Assembly: GCA_963780395.1 (NCBI GenBank)
Contig: CAWABY010000004.1
Location: 124,001-188,000 of the forward strand
DNA from: VGBV01 sp963780395
GTDB taxonomy: Bacteria; Actinomycetota; Thermoleophilia; Solirubrobacterales; 70-9
Length of the DNA: 64,000 bases
Direction of reading: 5' to 3'
The position numbers and the translations under genes were made by a program. Shown piece after piece: positions 15,721 to 25,085 of this stretch (its first letter is position 1; every line of letters begins with the position of its first letter). A model generated the notes under the pieces. It had not been told where the DNA came from. It did not search any database and saw only the letters and a list, made by a program, of their open reading frames with translations.

Positions 15721-16084
15721 TCAGATCGGTGCGCAGCTCCTGGGCCTCGCCGACGTAGGTGTGTGCCGGCGTGTGGCCGGCTGGCGCGTAGTAGTGGACC
15801 AGTACGCGCACCACGCCCGGCATCGCGCCGGGCACGTCGATCTCCTGCGCGCACAGAAGGGGCACCGCGTTGAGCCCGAGCTTGCGCGCGGCCACGGCCG
15901 GGAACTCTGCGTTCAGGTTGTGGGTCGAGGTGAAGATGCAGCTGACGATGCGCTCAGGCTCGAGCTCGTTGCGCTGCAGCAGCTCGCGCATCAGCTCCTC
16001 GGTCTTCTCCAGGATCTGCTCGGGGTCGTTGCGCTCGACCTTGGTCGCGCCCCGCACCGCCCATAGCCGCAGCTCGTCGCTCAT
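15707..16084 (-). CDS. aroH: Monofunctional chorismate mutase, AroH type
   Basis: Converts chorismate to prephenate, feeding tyrA. The 125-residue length and sequence fit the Bacillus-type trimeric AroH fold rather than the helical AroQ fold: LWAVRGATKVERND (active-site Arg), FTSTHNLNAEFPA, VPLLCAQEIDVPGAMPGVVR with the conserved Cys, Glu and Arg, and PAHTYVGEAQELRTDL with the active-site Tyr. The ATG at 16084 overlaps the upstream pseudouridine synthase stop by 4 bp. Confidence 0.93.
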   Translation of the reverse strand: MSDELRLWAVRGATKVERNDPEQILEKTEELMRELLQRNELEPERIVSCIFTSTHNLNAEFPAVAARKLGLNAVPLLCAQEIDVPGAMPGVVRVLVHYYAPAGHTPAHTYVGEAQELRTDLNAAQ

Positions 16085-16776
16085 GGCGCGGAATCTTCCC
16101 AGAGCGCCCGCACCTCGGCCTCGCCGAGCCGCCGGGAGCGCGACTCCGGCAGCGAGCCGAGCTCGAGCGAGCCGATCCGGATCCGCCGCAGAGAAGCGAC
16201 CTCGTTGCCCACCGCCTCGGCCATGCGGCGCACCTGCCGCTTGCGCCCCTCGCGAAGGGTCACCTCGATCTCGCGCTCGCCAACGCGCTCGACCTGCGCG
16301 GGGGCCGTCGGCCCGTCCTCGAGCCGCACGCCCCCGCGCAACCGCGCCAGGTCGGCTTCCGAGGGCGGCCTCGCGAGCCGCACCGAGTAGGTCTTGGGGA
16401 CTCCGTACCGAGGATGGGTGAGGCGGTTGGCGAGCTCACCGTCGTTGGTGAGCAGGATCAGGCCGGTCGAGTCGGCGTCGAGGCGGCCGACGGGGTACAG
16501 CCGCCGCTCGGAATCGACCAGTTCCGTGACGGCGCGGCGCCTGCCCGGCTCGCTCGCGGTCGAGACCACTCCGGCGGGCTTGTTCATCGCCCAGACCTCG
16601 CGCGGCTCGGGCGCGACCGCGCGGCCGTCCACCTCGACCCCGCTGCGCTCATCGACGTCGCGCGCCGGGTCGGTGGTGACCTCGTTCCCGACGCTGACCC
16701 GCCCCGCGCGGATCAGCTCCTCGGCGGCCCGCCGCGAGGCGACGCCGCTGTGCGCGAGGTAGCGGGCCAGGCGCAA
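16081..16776 (-). CDS. Ribosomal large-subunit pseudouridine synthase, RsuA/RluB family
   Basis: A 231-residue protein. An N-terminal S4 RNA-binding domain (RLARYLAHSGVASRRAAEEL) is followed by the catalytic domain with MNKPAGVVST, the motif GRLDADSTGLILLTNDG with the catalytic Asp, and RKRQVRRM near the C-terminus. In actinobacteria this gene typically sits next to scpA, scpB and cmk-der as rluB; here those genes are in the same window but separated by secreted proteins. The TTG start at 16776 gives the canonical LRLARYLAHSG. Whether it modifies 23S or 16S rRNA cannot be told from sequence alone. Confidence 0.9.
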   Translation of the reverse strand: MRLARYLAHSGVASRRAAEELIRAGRVSVGNEVTTDPARDVDERSGVEVDGRAVAPEPREVWAMNKPAGVVSTASEPGRRRAVTELVDSERRLYPVGRLDADSTGLILLTNDGELANRLTHPRYGVPKTYSVRLARPPSEADLARLRGGVRLEDGPTAPAQVERVGEREIEVTLREGRKRQVRRMAEAVGNEVASLRRIRIGSLELGSLPESRSRRLGEAEVRALWEDSAP

Positions 16777-16791
16777 GGGACCGGGCCCGGC

Positions 16792-17493
16792 TCAGCAGGG
16801 CCCGAGCTCGCGCAGCTCGCGCCGGTAGATGCGCATCGAGCGCCGCTTGAAGTCCGAATGGGTGCGGCCCCTGAAGTCCGGGTCCAGCTCCTTGTAGTAG
16901 GGCGAGGAGAGGCTCTCGGCGTGGCCGATCACGCCCTTGATGGGGATGTCGTGGCAGACAGCGCAGCCACTGCGTCAGCGCGCAGCGAGCCCCGCAGCTG
17001 CGGCTTTCGGCCCAGCACCTCGCCGTCGCTGAAGCCGACGTGCTCGATCCCGATCGAGACGTGGTTGAGCCCGACGACGTGGCGGCAGCGGGTCGAGTCC
17101 GGGACGAAGCGCACCGCGCCGCCCTTGGCGCCGACGGCGTACTGGGAGCAGACCCCTGGGAGCTCCCCGTACTCGACGTCGGGGCGGTTCGGGGCGAAGG
17201 TGTTGTAGATGGCGCCGACGCTGCCGGCGACGGCGAAGTGGATCACGATCAGCTTCGGCTCGGTCAGCTGCCACTTGTACTGGCCGTAGTGGCGCTTGGA
17301 GTAGCCCGCCATGTCGTCCTTGCGGCTCTGGGGATAGGGGATCAGGCGCTTGGCGATGCGCGGCTTGGCCGCCGCGGCGGCGGTCTCCCCCGCGTCGGCC
17401 GTAGCGGCCACCGGGACGGTCCCCTGGGTCGCGCTCGCCGGCGGCGAGCGCGCCCACCGCCAAGGCCAGCGCCGACCAGCCCGACCAGCCCAT
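16792..17493 (-). CDS. Secreted N-acetylmuramoyl-L-alanine amidase (Amidase_2/PGRP fold), frameshifted
   Basis: Cleaves the amide bond between MurNAc and the stem peptide. The start ATG at 17493 gives a signal peptide (MGWSGWSALALAVGALAAG). The mature domain reads EPKLIVIHFAVAGS with the zinc-site His, then VGLNHVSIGIEHVGF, and in another frame HDIPIKGVIGHAES, which holds the second zinc-site His. At least two, probably three, single-base shifts are needed: near 17437-17445 and within 16951-16990. The parts line up in order without missing sequence, so assembly error is favoured over decay. It overlaps the upstream M14 gene by 1 bp (TGATG), suggesting two coupled peptidoglycan-cutting enzymes. 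Confidence 0.75.
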
Positions 17494-19605
17494 CAGGTGC
17501 CCTCCGCGATCGTGGCTGCGGCGCGGGCGTGACGGCGGGCCGACGCGCCGCTGATCCTGCCGGCGGCCAGCTCGACCACGAAGGCGTCGGAGCCCAGCGC
17601 GGCCTTCTCCCAGCTGATCGCGGTGCCGTGCAGTCCCCGGCCGCGGCAGCTCGTGCCCATCTTCGCCAGCTTCGCGTAGCGCGCCGCGATCGCGGGACGC
17701 CCGCGGCAGGCGAGCACCGCGCCCCAGGGCTGGTGGTACCAGACGGAGATGTCAGGGTCGATTTCGCGGATGAAGTCCATGGCGGCGCGCGTCTCGGGCT
17801 CAGAGGCCGCGCGAGGGCCAGGGTAGTAGCCGCTCGAGCGCGGGACGCCGCCCCGCCAGCGATAGGGGAAGTTGCGGTTGAGGTCGACGCCGCGGGAGTT
17901 CCGACGCGTGCGCGCGCGGGCGCCGTCGGGGTTGAGGCTGTCGATCACCCAGACCTGGGCGTCGATCGCCGGCCCCAGCGCGCGCAACTCGCGGGTGACC
18001 GCAAGCCCTGCTCGCTCGTCGCCGTGGATCACCCCGACCACCAGCGCGACCCGATCGGCGGCGGGGTCCCCCACCCGCACGGCGCGGATCGCTCGGCCAT
18101 CGACGGATCGCCCGATCACCCTGCGCTCGTTCGGCGCCGCCCGCCTCTTCGGCTTCGACTTGCACTTGCCTCGCTTCGAGGCGGCTGCGGCCCCGGTTGG
18201 CGTCGCCTTCCTGCGCTTGCACTTCTTCTTCTTCTTCTTCTTCTTCGGCGCCGGGGCGGGCTGGGCCGGTGGCGGGTCGGGAGGCCGCGGGACCGATCCC
18301 TCGAAGGCCCCGATGTCGCAGCCATCGGACGGCCGCGCCACGCCTCGCTGGTCGACGGCACCCAGCCCGCAGCCGTCGACGTAGTCGATCGCCGGGCTCC
18401 CGGGATAGAGGCCGCGCGTCTGGGTCGGCCCGCCGTTCGCAGCGAGCGGCGCAAGCTGGGGGTCGGTGCCGGCCAAGCTCGGCTCGGGGCCTGAGGTCGC
18501 GAGCCCACAGAGGTTCCCGTCCTCCAGGCTCGGGCGCAGATCGGTGTCGACCGGCTCGTTGCAGTTCTCGAGCTCGAACCCCTCCTTGTTGCCGGACAGG
18601 ATCACGGCGTCGAGGCTGACCGAGGCCGCGCTGTCCACGTCGATACCGCCCGAGGCGTGGCCTCCGCCACCGACCGCCTGGTTGTCGGCGATCGTCGAGA
18701 AGGACACCTCCAGGGCGCCGTGGGCCTCGATGCCGCCCACGAAGCCGCCGCCGTTGCCGCTGATCGTCGAGTTGACCACCTCGGTATCGCCATCGGAGTA
18801 GACGGCGCCGATCGCCTCGGCGACGGTGACCGGGTTTCCGGCGATCGTGCTGGCGGTGAGGCGGAGGGAATCCGCGCCCGGCTTGGTCGCCGCGATGCCG
18901 CCCCCGCCGTTGCCGGTTATCGACGTGCGCAGGACGTTCAGCCGGCCAGTGGAATGAATCGCCCCCAGGTCCGCCGCCGTACCCCCGCTGATCGAGCTGT
19001 CCTCCACCAGGTGCTCGCCGGTGGTCTCGGCTTCGATCGCCGAGCCGTAGATGGCCGAGTTGCCGGCGAACTCCGAATCGCGCACCTCCAGGTCCCCGGG
19101 TTGTCCGGCCTCGGCCCATCGCATCGCCCCGCCCGACTCGAGGCCGGCGTCGCCGTCGAGGATCCGCACCCCCTCCAGCGCGAAGCTGCCGCTGCCGTGA
19201 AGGTCGATGGCGCGATCGTGGCTGGAGGGAGGAAGTTCGAGGTCGTTGGCGTCGATCGTGGGCCTGGCGCCGGGGCCGGCGCGGCCGATAGAGACGCCGT
19301 CCCCGGTCTCGAGGTCGAGGTCCCCCGTCGCGTTGAGCTGCTCGCCGGGGCCGGTGACGGTCAGCGGGTAGAGCGCCCCGGGCGCGAGGCGAATCGCGTC
19401 GGCGGCGGCCGACTCCCCCGCCGCACAGCCTCCGAAGGCCACGTCGCCGTTGGCGGCGCGCACCGCTTCGCGCAGCGAGCACCCGGAGCCCGACCCGTAT
19501 TCGTCGGCCGTGGTGCTGACGTCGATCGCCGCCGCGCCGGCGCCCGCTGGGGCCGCCAGCGCCGCCGTGGCCAGGGCCGCGGCAGGTCAGCCCCGCCCGC
19601 CTCAC
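17493..19605 (-). CDS. Secreted right-handed beta-helix protein fused through a Lys-rich linker to an M14/MpaA-like carboxypeptidase
   Basis: N-terminal half: a signal peptide (restored by one shift near 19586), then DVSTTADEYGSGSGCSLREA, typical of choice-of-anchor Q type surface proteins, followed by beta-helix repeats of the VVNSTISGNG type up to QTRGLYPGSPAIDYVDGCG. Next comes a linker with eight consecutive Lys, then CKRRK and CKSKPKRR. The last 220 residues are an M14 peptidase: VVGVIHGDERAG (zinc His and Glu), SRGVDLNRNFPYRW, and FVVELAAG (catalytic Glu). This resembles MpaA, a gamma-D-Glu-diaminopimelate amidase. A lost stop codon between the halves is possible, but the M14 part has no signal peptide of its own, which favours a real fusion. 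Confidence 0.7.
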
Positions 19606-19629
19606 CGCAGCACCCTCACACCGACATCG

Positions 19630-20205
19630 TCAACCCGCGCGTTGCTCGCCGGCCTTCAGCAGGCGCTCGCGAAGCTCGCGCTCGTCGTCGGGGGTGGGAT
19701 CGAACTGCGCGGGGTCGGGAAGCGCATCGAGGCCCGAAAGCCCGAACAGCTTCTCGAACAGGGTGGTGGTCGCGTAGGTGACGGCGCCGAAGCGGCTGCG
19801 CCCGCTCTCTTCGATCATTCCGCGCTCGGTAAGGCTGGAGACCGCCGAGTCCGATGAGACACCGCGGATACGCGCCACCTCAGGCCGCGAGACCGGCTGC
19901 AGGTAGGCGACGATCGCCAGCACCTCGGCCTGGGCCTGGGTCAGCGGCGGCGTGCGCGGCTTCGCCAGCAGCCGCCGCGCCGCGTCCTCGGCCTCGGGCA
20001 CCGCCGCCAGCGCGTAGCCGCCTGCGACCTTGCGCAGGCGCACGCCGCGACCGGAGCCGGCGAGATCGCCCTCGAGCGCCTCCAGCGCCTCGGCCACCGG
20101 CTCCTCCTCCATCTCCAGCGCCTCGGCCAGCTCGGAGGCCGAGACGGGATCGGGCGCCAGGAACAGCAGCGCCTCCAGTTGCGTGGCGAGCGGGTCGGAG
20201 CTCAA
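19630..20205 (-). CDS. scpB: Segregation and condensation protein B
   Basis: Partner of ScpA in the Smc-ScpAB condensin. The 191-residue protein has the two winged-helix domains of the family: QLEALLFLAPDPVSASELAEAL at the N-terminus and QAEVLAIVAYLQPVSRPEVARIRG in the second domain, ending VTYATTTLFEKLFGL, the signature ScpB strand. It overlaps scpA by 4 bp and is translated after it. Length and order are normal. Confidence 0.93.
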   Translation of the reverse strand: MSSDPLATQLEALLFLAPDPVSASELAEALEMEEEPVAEALEALEGDLAGSGRGVRLRKVAGGYALAAVPEAEDAARRLLAKPRTPPLTQAQAEVLAIVAYLQPVSRPEVARIRGVSSDSAVSSLTERGMIEESGRSRFGAVTYATTTLFEKLFGLSGLDALPDPAQFDPTPDDERELRERLLKAGEQRAG

Positions 20206-20921
20206 CTGGACTGCACCTCGATCGGCCCGAAGGTCTCCTCCTGCGTCCAGGACGCCTCGCCGCGGCGGTGCAGCTCCAGTAGCGCGAACAGGGTGACCGC
20301 CTGGGTGAAGCGGTCCTCATTGCCGAAAGCTTCGTCGAAGTCGAGGGCGCCCTTCTTGCGGAGCAGCTCGCGCACAACGCCGAGGCGACGTTGCAGCGAG
20401 ACCGTGGTCCTGATGTGACGCGTGTCGGGGTCGGGCGGCACGGCCAGCAGGTCGCCCAGCGCTGACCCGAGGCGGTCGGGCTCATAGACCTTGACCGCGG
20501 CCTTGACCGCGGCACGGCGCAGCTCCGGCGGCGGCGGCGCCGAGCGGTACATGACGCCTCCCTCGCGATCGAAGATCCGCTCCAGCACCTTGCCCGCTTC
20601 GCTGTAGCGCTTGTACTCGAGCATCCGCGCCAGCAGCTCGTCGGCGGCCTCCTGGGGCCCCAGCTCGTCCTCGCCGGGCTCCCCGGGCAGCAGCAGCCGT
20701 GACTTCAGCTCCAGCAACGCGGCGATCAGGACCAGGAACTCGGTCACGGCCTCGAGGTCGAGCTCGCCCGCCTCCTCGAGGTGGTCGATGTAGGCGAGCA
20801 CGATCTCGCCGAGCTCGACCTCGGCCAGGCTGATCTCCTCGCGCAGCAGCACCGCGAGCAGCAGGTCAAACGGCCCCTGGAAGACGTCCAGGTCCAACTC
20901 CAGCTCGGAGACCGAGGTCAC
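20202..20921 (-). CDS. scpA: Segregation and condensation protein A
   Basis: Kleisin subunit of condensin, linking the Smc heads. The 239-residue protein begins with FQGPFDLLLAVLLREEISLAEV, the diagnostic kleisin N-terminus. An A/E/L-rich helical middle follows (TEFLVLIAALLELKSRLLLP), and then a C-terminal winged helix (VVRELLRKKGALDFDEAFG; VTLFALLELHRRGEASW). ATG at 20921; scpB follows with a 4-bp overlap. A beta-helix gene ends 34 bp upstream on the same strand. Confidence 0.93.
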   Translation of the reverse strand: MTSVSELELDLDVFQGPFDLLLAVLLREEISLAEVELGEIVLAYIDHLEEAGELDLEAVTEFLVLIAALLELKSRLLLPGEPGEDELGPQEAADELLARMLEYKRYSEAGKVLERIFDREGGVMYRSAPPPPELRRAAVKAAVKVYEPDRLGSALGDLLAVPPDPDTRHIRTTVSLQRRLGVVRELLRKKGALDFDEAFGNEDRFTQAVTLFALLELHRRGEASWTQEETFGPIEVQSS

Positions 20922-20955
20922 GCCGCCAGCTTAGAAGCCGGAGCGGTCAGCCGGG

Positions 20956-22290
20956 CTACTTCTTCTTCTTCTTCTTCTTCTTCTTGCACTTCTTCTTTTT
21001 GGCCGCGGCCGCGCTCTTGCCCTTCTTCTTCTTGCACTTCTTCTTCTTGGCGCCGGGGGCCGGGCCGCCACCTCCCGTCGGGACCACGTCGGCCTCGACC
21101 GCGCCGATGTCGCAGCGTGGCCCTCGCGGGCGCGTGCCGAAGTTCTGGGCCGTGGGCTCGCAGGTGCCGAGCGGGCCGCCGACCGGGGCGGGGTTGCCCG
21201 CGTCGCGGGCGAGGCTCGTCGGGGTCAGGTCGTGGGCAAGGACCGTGCTCAGCCCGGCGCCGGGGATCAGAGCCAGCAGGGCGAGGCCCGCGGGCATGTC
21301 GCGGATATCGCCGGTGCCGATGGGGAGCCCGTCGCAGTTCGCCAGGTTGCCAATCAGGTTGTAGCCGCCGGAGTTGAGGGTCCCGGTGCAATCAGGCGCC
21401 ACGGTGCCGCCCGGGGTCAGGTCAGCGTTGCCTGCGACGATCGTGTTGTAGAGGGTCATGCTCCCTCCCGTCCCGCGGGCGTTGATGCCGCCGCCGTTGC
21501 CGCCGCCGTCGGCCTCGGCGTCGGCGGTGTTGTTGGAGACAGTCGCGTTCTCGAGCTGGACGAAGGCCTGGTCGGTGGTCGTCCCGTTTGCGTCGATCCC
21601 ACCACCCGGCCCTTCAGCATTGTTGCCGCTGATCGTCGAGTTGATCACCCTCACTTGCTCGGCGGTCTCGGCGTAGATCGCGCCGCCCCCGCCGCCCACC
21701 CTCGCACGGTTCGCCGTGAACGTGATCAGGCTGAGTCCGACCGTCATCGCCTCGCCCGAGCCGCTCGGGGGCGGCGGTCCGTCCAGTGGCCCGACGATGC
21801 TGATGCCGCCGCCGAACCCGGCCGGGGCGCCGTCGCGGATCACGAGGCCAGTGGCTCCGAAGTCCTCGCCTGCGAAATCGGCCACGGAGGGGTGGACGTG
21901 AAGGACACGGTCGTCGGTGGCGTCGGCGTCGTCGGCGTCGCCGTCGATGGTCGTCGGCCCCGACGTAGCCTGGCCGAGCAGGCTCAGCGGCTCGGTGAGG
22001 ACGTCGAGGTCGCCGTCGGAGTTGTCGTCGTCCACACCGTCGCGGGTCAGCACGTACGCCGATGCGTTGAGGTTGATGATGTCCGGGTTTGCGTCGGTGG
22101 CCGTGCAGCCGCCGAAGTCCCCATCCGTGTTGGCCGCCTCAACCGCCTCGCGCAACCCACACGCCGCCGCGTTCTCGCCGTACTCGTCCGCGGTGGTGGT
22201 AGGGGTGAAAACCGCCGCGCTCGCCGCACCGGGCACGCTCAGCGCAAGGTAGGCAAGCGCGCCCAGCGAACCCTTCAGAACATGCTTCAT
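20956..22290 (-). CDS. Secreted beta-helix protein (choice-of-anchor Q type) with terminal Lys/Cys-rich tail
   Basis: The start ATG at 22290 (MKHVLKGSLGALAYLALSV) gives a signal peptide cut after PGAASA. The mature protein opens with TTTADEYGENAAACGLREAV, then has right-handed beta-helix repeats (VRVINSTISGNNAEGPGGG; VQLENATVSNNTADA) and the conserved end CDIGAVEAD. It finishes in a tail with Lys-Cys-Lys clusters (KKKKCKKKKGKS, then KKKKC and nine Lys) that is the exact C-terminus. Such proteins are surface or extracellular. The tail resembles the Lys-rich linker of the neighbouring M14 fusion and may bind wall polymers. GTG-like starts further upstream would only lengthen the signal region. 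Confidence 0.75.
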   Translation of the reverse strand: MKHVLKGSLGALAYLALSVPGAASAAVFTPTTTADEYGENAAACGLREAVEAANTDGDFGGCTATDANPDIINLNASAYVLTRDGVDDDNSDGDLDVLTEPLSLLGQATSGPTTIDGDADDADATDDRVLHVHPSVADFAGEDFGATGLVIRDGAPAGFGGGISIVGPLDGPPPPSGSGEAMTVGLSLITFTANRARVGGGGGAIYAETAEQVRVINSTISGNNAEGPGGGIDANGTTTDQAFVQLENATVSNNTADAEADGGGNGGGINARGTGGSMTLYNTIVAGNADLTPGGTVAPDCTGTLNSGGYNLIGNLANCDGLPIGTGDIRDMPAGLALLALIPGAGLSTVLAHDLTPTSLARDAGNPAPVGGPLGTCEPTAQNFGTRPRGPRCDIGAVEADVVPTGGGGPAPGAKKKKCKKKKGKSAAAAKKKKCKKKKKKKKK

Positions 22291-22384
22291 CTGCCCTCCC
22301 ACATCCGAATCGGGGCGGGGTGAGCCTACGCCGCCGGATTGGGCGAGTCAACCCAGATGGACGCCTGGCCGAACGGGAGCCGGC

Positions 22385-23371
22385 CTAGGCCGGCCCGATC
22401 CCGATCGCCGCCCGCACCTCGGCCAGAGTCTCGGTCGCGATCGCGCGCGCTTTCTCGGCGCCCGCCTCGAGCGTTTTCTCCAGCGCCGCCTCGTCGGGGC
22501 GCAGCTGCTCGTAGCGCTCGCGCACCGGGGCCAGGAACTCGACCACCGACTCGGCCACCGCGCCCTTGAAGTCCCCGTATCCGGAGCCGTCGAACTCGGC
22601 CTCGATCGCGTCCATCTCCACCCCGCGCACCGCCGAGAGGATCTCGATCAGGTTGGCGATCCCGTCCTTGCCCTCTCCCGCGCGTTTCACCTCCGAGCCC
22701 GAGTCTGTTACCGCGCTCTTCAGCTTCTTGGCCACGGCCGCGGGCTCGTCGAGTACGTAGACCGTCCCCTGGCCGCTGCCGCCGGTCGTGGACATCTTCA
22801 CCGTCGGGTCCTGCAGGTCCATGATCCGCGCCCCGACCTCGGGGATGCGGTGCTCGGGCTCGAGCAGAATGCCGCCGAAGCGCTCGTTGAAGCGCCGCGC
22901 GATCTCGCGCATCAGCTCGATGTGCTGGCGCTGGTCCTCGCCGACGGGGACCGTGTCGGCCTTGTAGGCGAGCACGTCCGCGGCCTGCAGCACCGGGTAG
23001 AAGAAGAGCCCTGCCGAGACAAGCTCGCGCTTCGCGGACTTGTCCTTGAACTGAGTCATGCGGTTGAGGTCGCCGTGGGCGGTGAAGGCCGCCAGGTACC
23101 AGGTCAGCTCGGTGTGCTCGCGCACGTCGGACTGCCGAAAGAGGATGCAGCGCTCGGGGTCCAGGCCGGCGGCGAGCAGGATCGCGGTCGTGTCGTAGAC
23201 GTTGGTCCGCAGGGTGGTCGGGTCCCACGGCACCGTGATCGCGTGCAGATCGACGATGCAGTAGATCGCCGGATCGCCCTCGTCCTGGCCGTCCACGTAC
23301 TGGCGGATGGCGCCGATGTAGTTGCCGAGGTGCTTGCGGCCCGTCGGCTGGATGCCGCTGAAGATGCGCAC
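22385..23371 (-). CDS. trpS: Tryptophanyl-tRNA synthetase
   Basis: Class I aminoacyl-tRNA synthetase charging tRNA-Trp. The 328-residue protein is of normal bacterial length. It contains GIQPTGRKHLGNYIGA (the HIGH-type signature), the tryptophan-pocket segment YPVLQAADVLAYKAD followed by VPVGEDQRQHIEL, and KMSTT (the KMSKS loop). The GTG at 23371 lies 8 nt after TAGGCT, so the mRNA is predicted leaderless. No T-box or leader peptide is visible, as only 21 bp separate it from the MFS gene. Confidence 0.96.
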   Translation of the reverse strand: MRIFSGIQPTGRKHLGNYIGAIRQYVDGQDEGDPAIYCIVDLHAITVPWDPTTLRTNVYDTTAILLAAGLDPERCILFRQSDVREHTELTWYLAAFTAHGDLNRMTQFKDKSAKRELVSAGLFFYPVLQAADVLAYKADTVPVGEDQRQHIELMREIARRFNERFGGILLEPEHRIPEVGARIMDLQDPTVKMSTTGGSGQGTVYVLDEPAAVAKKLKSAVTDSGSEVKRAGEGKDGIANLIEILSAVRGVEMDAIEAEFDGSGYGDFKGAVAESVVEFLAPVRERYEQLRPDEAALEKTLEAGAEKARAIATETLAEVRAAIGIGPA

Positions 23372-23392
23372 GGGTGCGCAGCCTAGGAAAGC

Positions 23393-25016
23393 TCAGGCCG
23401 ACGCGGGTTCCGCCTCGCGCTCGCGGGCTCGCCCGTCGTGGCCGTCGCCCGCGGAGCGGGCGCACTCGCCGGCGGGAGCGGCCCGCGGCGCGATCTGCTC
23501 CTCGACCCGTTTGGGATTTCGAAGCCCGACGCCGGCCACGATTCCGCCGAGGATCATCAGGACGCCGTTCACCACCATCGCCATATCGAAGGCCGACTCA
23601 GCGCCGTCGGTGGCGGCCGCATCCACGCTCTCGGCCTCCTGTGGTGGCAGATCACTCGTATCCGGAGGGACGAGGGGGTTGCTCTTCGCCTCATCGATCG
23701 CGGCGTCCGCCGCCGGCGACAGGTTCGCCTCGGCAACGTTCGCGTCGACGGTGGATCCGAACTGGCCGGCGATCAGGGCCCCGAGCACGGCGATCCCCAG
23801 CAGGCCCGCCATCCTCGAGACGCCGTTGTTGATGCCCGAGGCGACCCCGGCATGGCGCTGCTCGACGGAGTTCAGCGCCGTCGCGGTCAGCGGTGCGATC
23901 GGTGATCGAGAGACCGAGGCCGAACACGAGCACCCCGGGCAGGACCTGGGTCAGGTAATCGGCGTCGGCGGTGACGCGGGTCAGCAGCAGCAGCCCGATT
24001 CCGCCGATGATCGGGCCCACGCACATCGGCACGCGCGGCCCCGTGCCGGTGGCGATTCTCCCGAAGCGTGGAGAGAGGAAGAACAGCAGCAGCGACGTCG
24101 GGGTCGTCGCGAATCCCGCGGCGAGCGGGGAATAACCCGCCGTCTGCTGCAGGAACAGGGTGAGGAAGAAGAACGCCCCGATCAGCCCCGCGTAGACGAT
24201 CAGCGTCTCGACGTTGGTGATCGCGAAGTTCCGGATCCGGAACAGGCTCAGGTCGAGCATCGCGTGCTTGTAGCGCGATTCCCAGACCAGGAAGAGCGCG
24301 AACAGGACGATGCCGCCGATCAGGGGGATGTAGACCATCGGCGATCCCCACCCCTCCCGCGGCTGCTCGATCAGGGCGTAGACGGGACCGCCCAGGCCGA
24401 CCGCCGAAAGCACGATCCCCAGCCAGTCGATGGCACGGTCTGCCGACGGGTCGACGCTCTCCCTGACGTAGGCCCGCGCCAGCATGATGCAGACGACGAT
24501 CAGCGGGATGTTGATCCAGAAGATCGCGCGCCAGGAGAGCGCCTCGACCAGCGCGCCACCTCCCGCCGGGCCGACCACCGTCGCGATCCCAGTCCAGGCG
24601 GTCCAGGTGCCGATCGCCTTGCCGCGCGCAGGGCCCTCGAAGGTCGCGGTCAGGATCGCCAGCGAGCCGGGCACCAGCAGCGCACCCGTGAAGCCCTGCA
24701 GGGCGCGGGAGCCGATCAGCATCTCGGTGGTGGGCGCGATCGCGCACATCACCGAGGTGATTCCGAACCCGACCAGCCCGATGATGAAGATGCGCCGGCG
24801 CCCGAACTGGTCGCCCAGCGCGCCGCCGACGAGCAGCAGGGACACCGTCGCCAGCATGTAGGCCTCGACGATCCACTGCTGGTCGGCGAGCCCGGCGTCG
24901 AGCTCCTCGCTGATCGCCGGCAGCGCGACGTTGACCACGGTGCCATCGAGGAAGACGATGGTCGAGCCCAGGATCGTCGCGATCAAGGTGAAGAGCTTGC
25001 GCCGGTCTTCGCCCAT
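23393..25016 (-). CDS. MFS transporter, DHA2 (14-helix) drug-efflux type, frameshifted near 23900
   Basis: Proton-driven efflux pump of the EmrB/QacA group. The N-terminus reads TIVFLDGTVVNVALPAI, the DHA2 motif in helix 1. Motif A follows as GALGDQFGRRRIF, motif C as LVPGSLAILTATFEG, and many hydrophobic helices come after. The frame breaks near 23898: dropping one base joins VFGLGLSI to IAPLTATALNSVEQRHAGVA and MAGLLGIAVLGALIAG, ending at 23393. A large loop before the last helix is usual for the family. ATG at 25016. No regulator is adjacent, so the substrate is unknown. Sequence error is likelier than a true pseudogene. Confidence 0.82.
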
Positions 25017-25085
25017 CGGCGAACGAGTCTACGGCGGGCTCTTCGACCGGCGCAGAGGCGGTGAGCGTCAGGCAGAATACCGTCG

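Noticed and set aside
18200..18260. TTC/CTT repeat tract as a simple-sequence repeat or CRISPR-like element
   Set aside because: On the coding strand it is AAG repeats encoding the Lys-rich linker, in frame with good flanking domains. No spacer structure exists.
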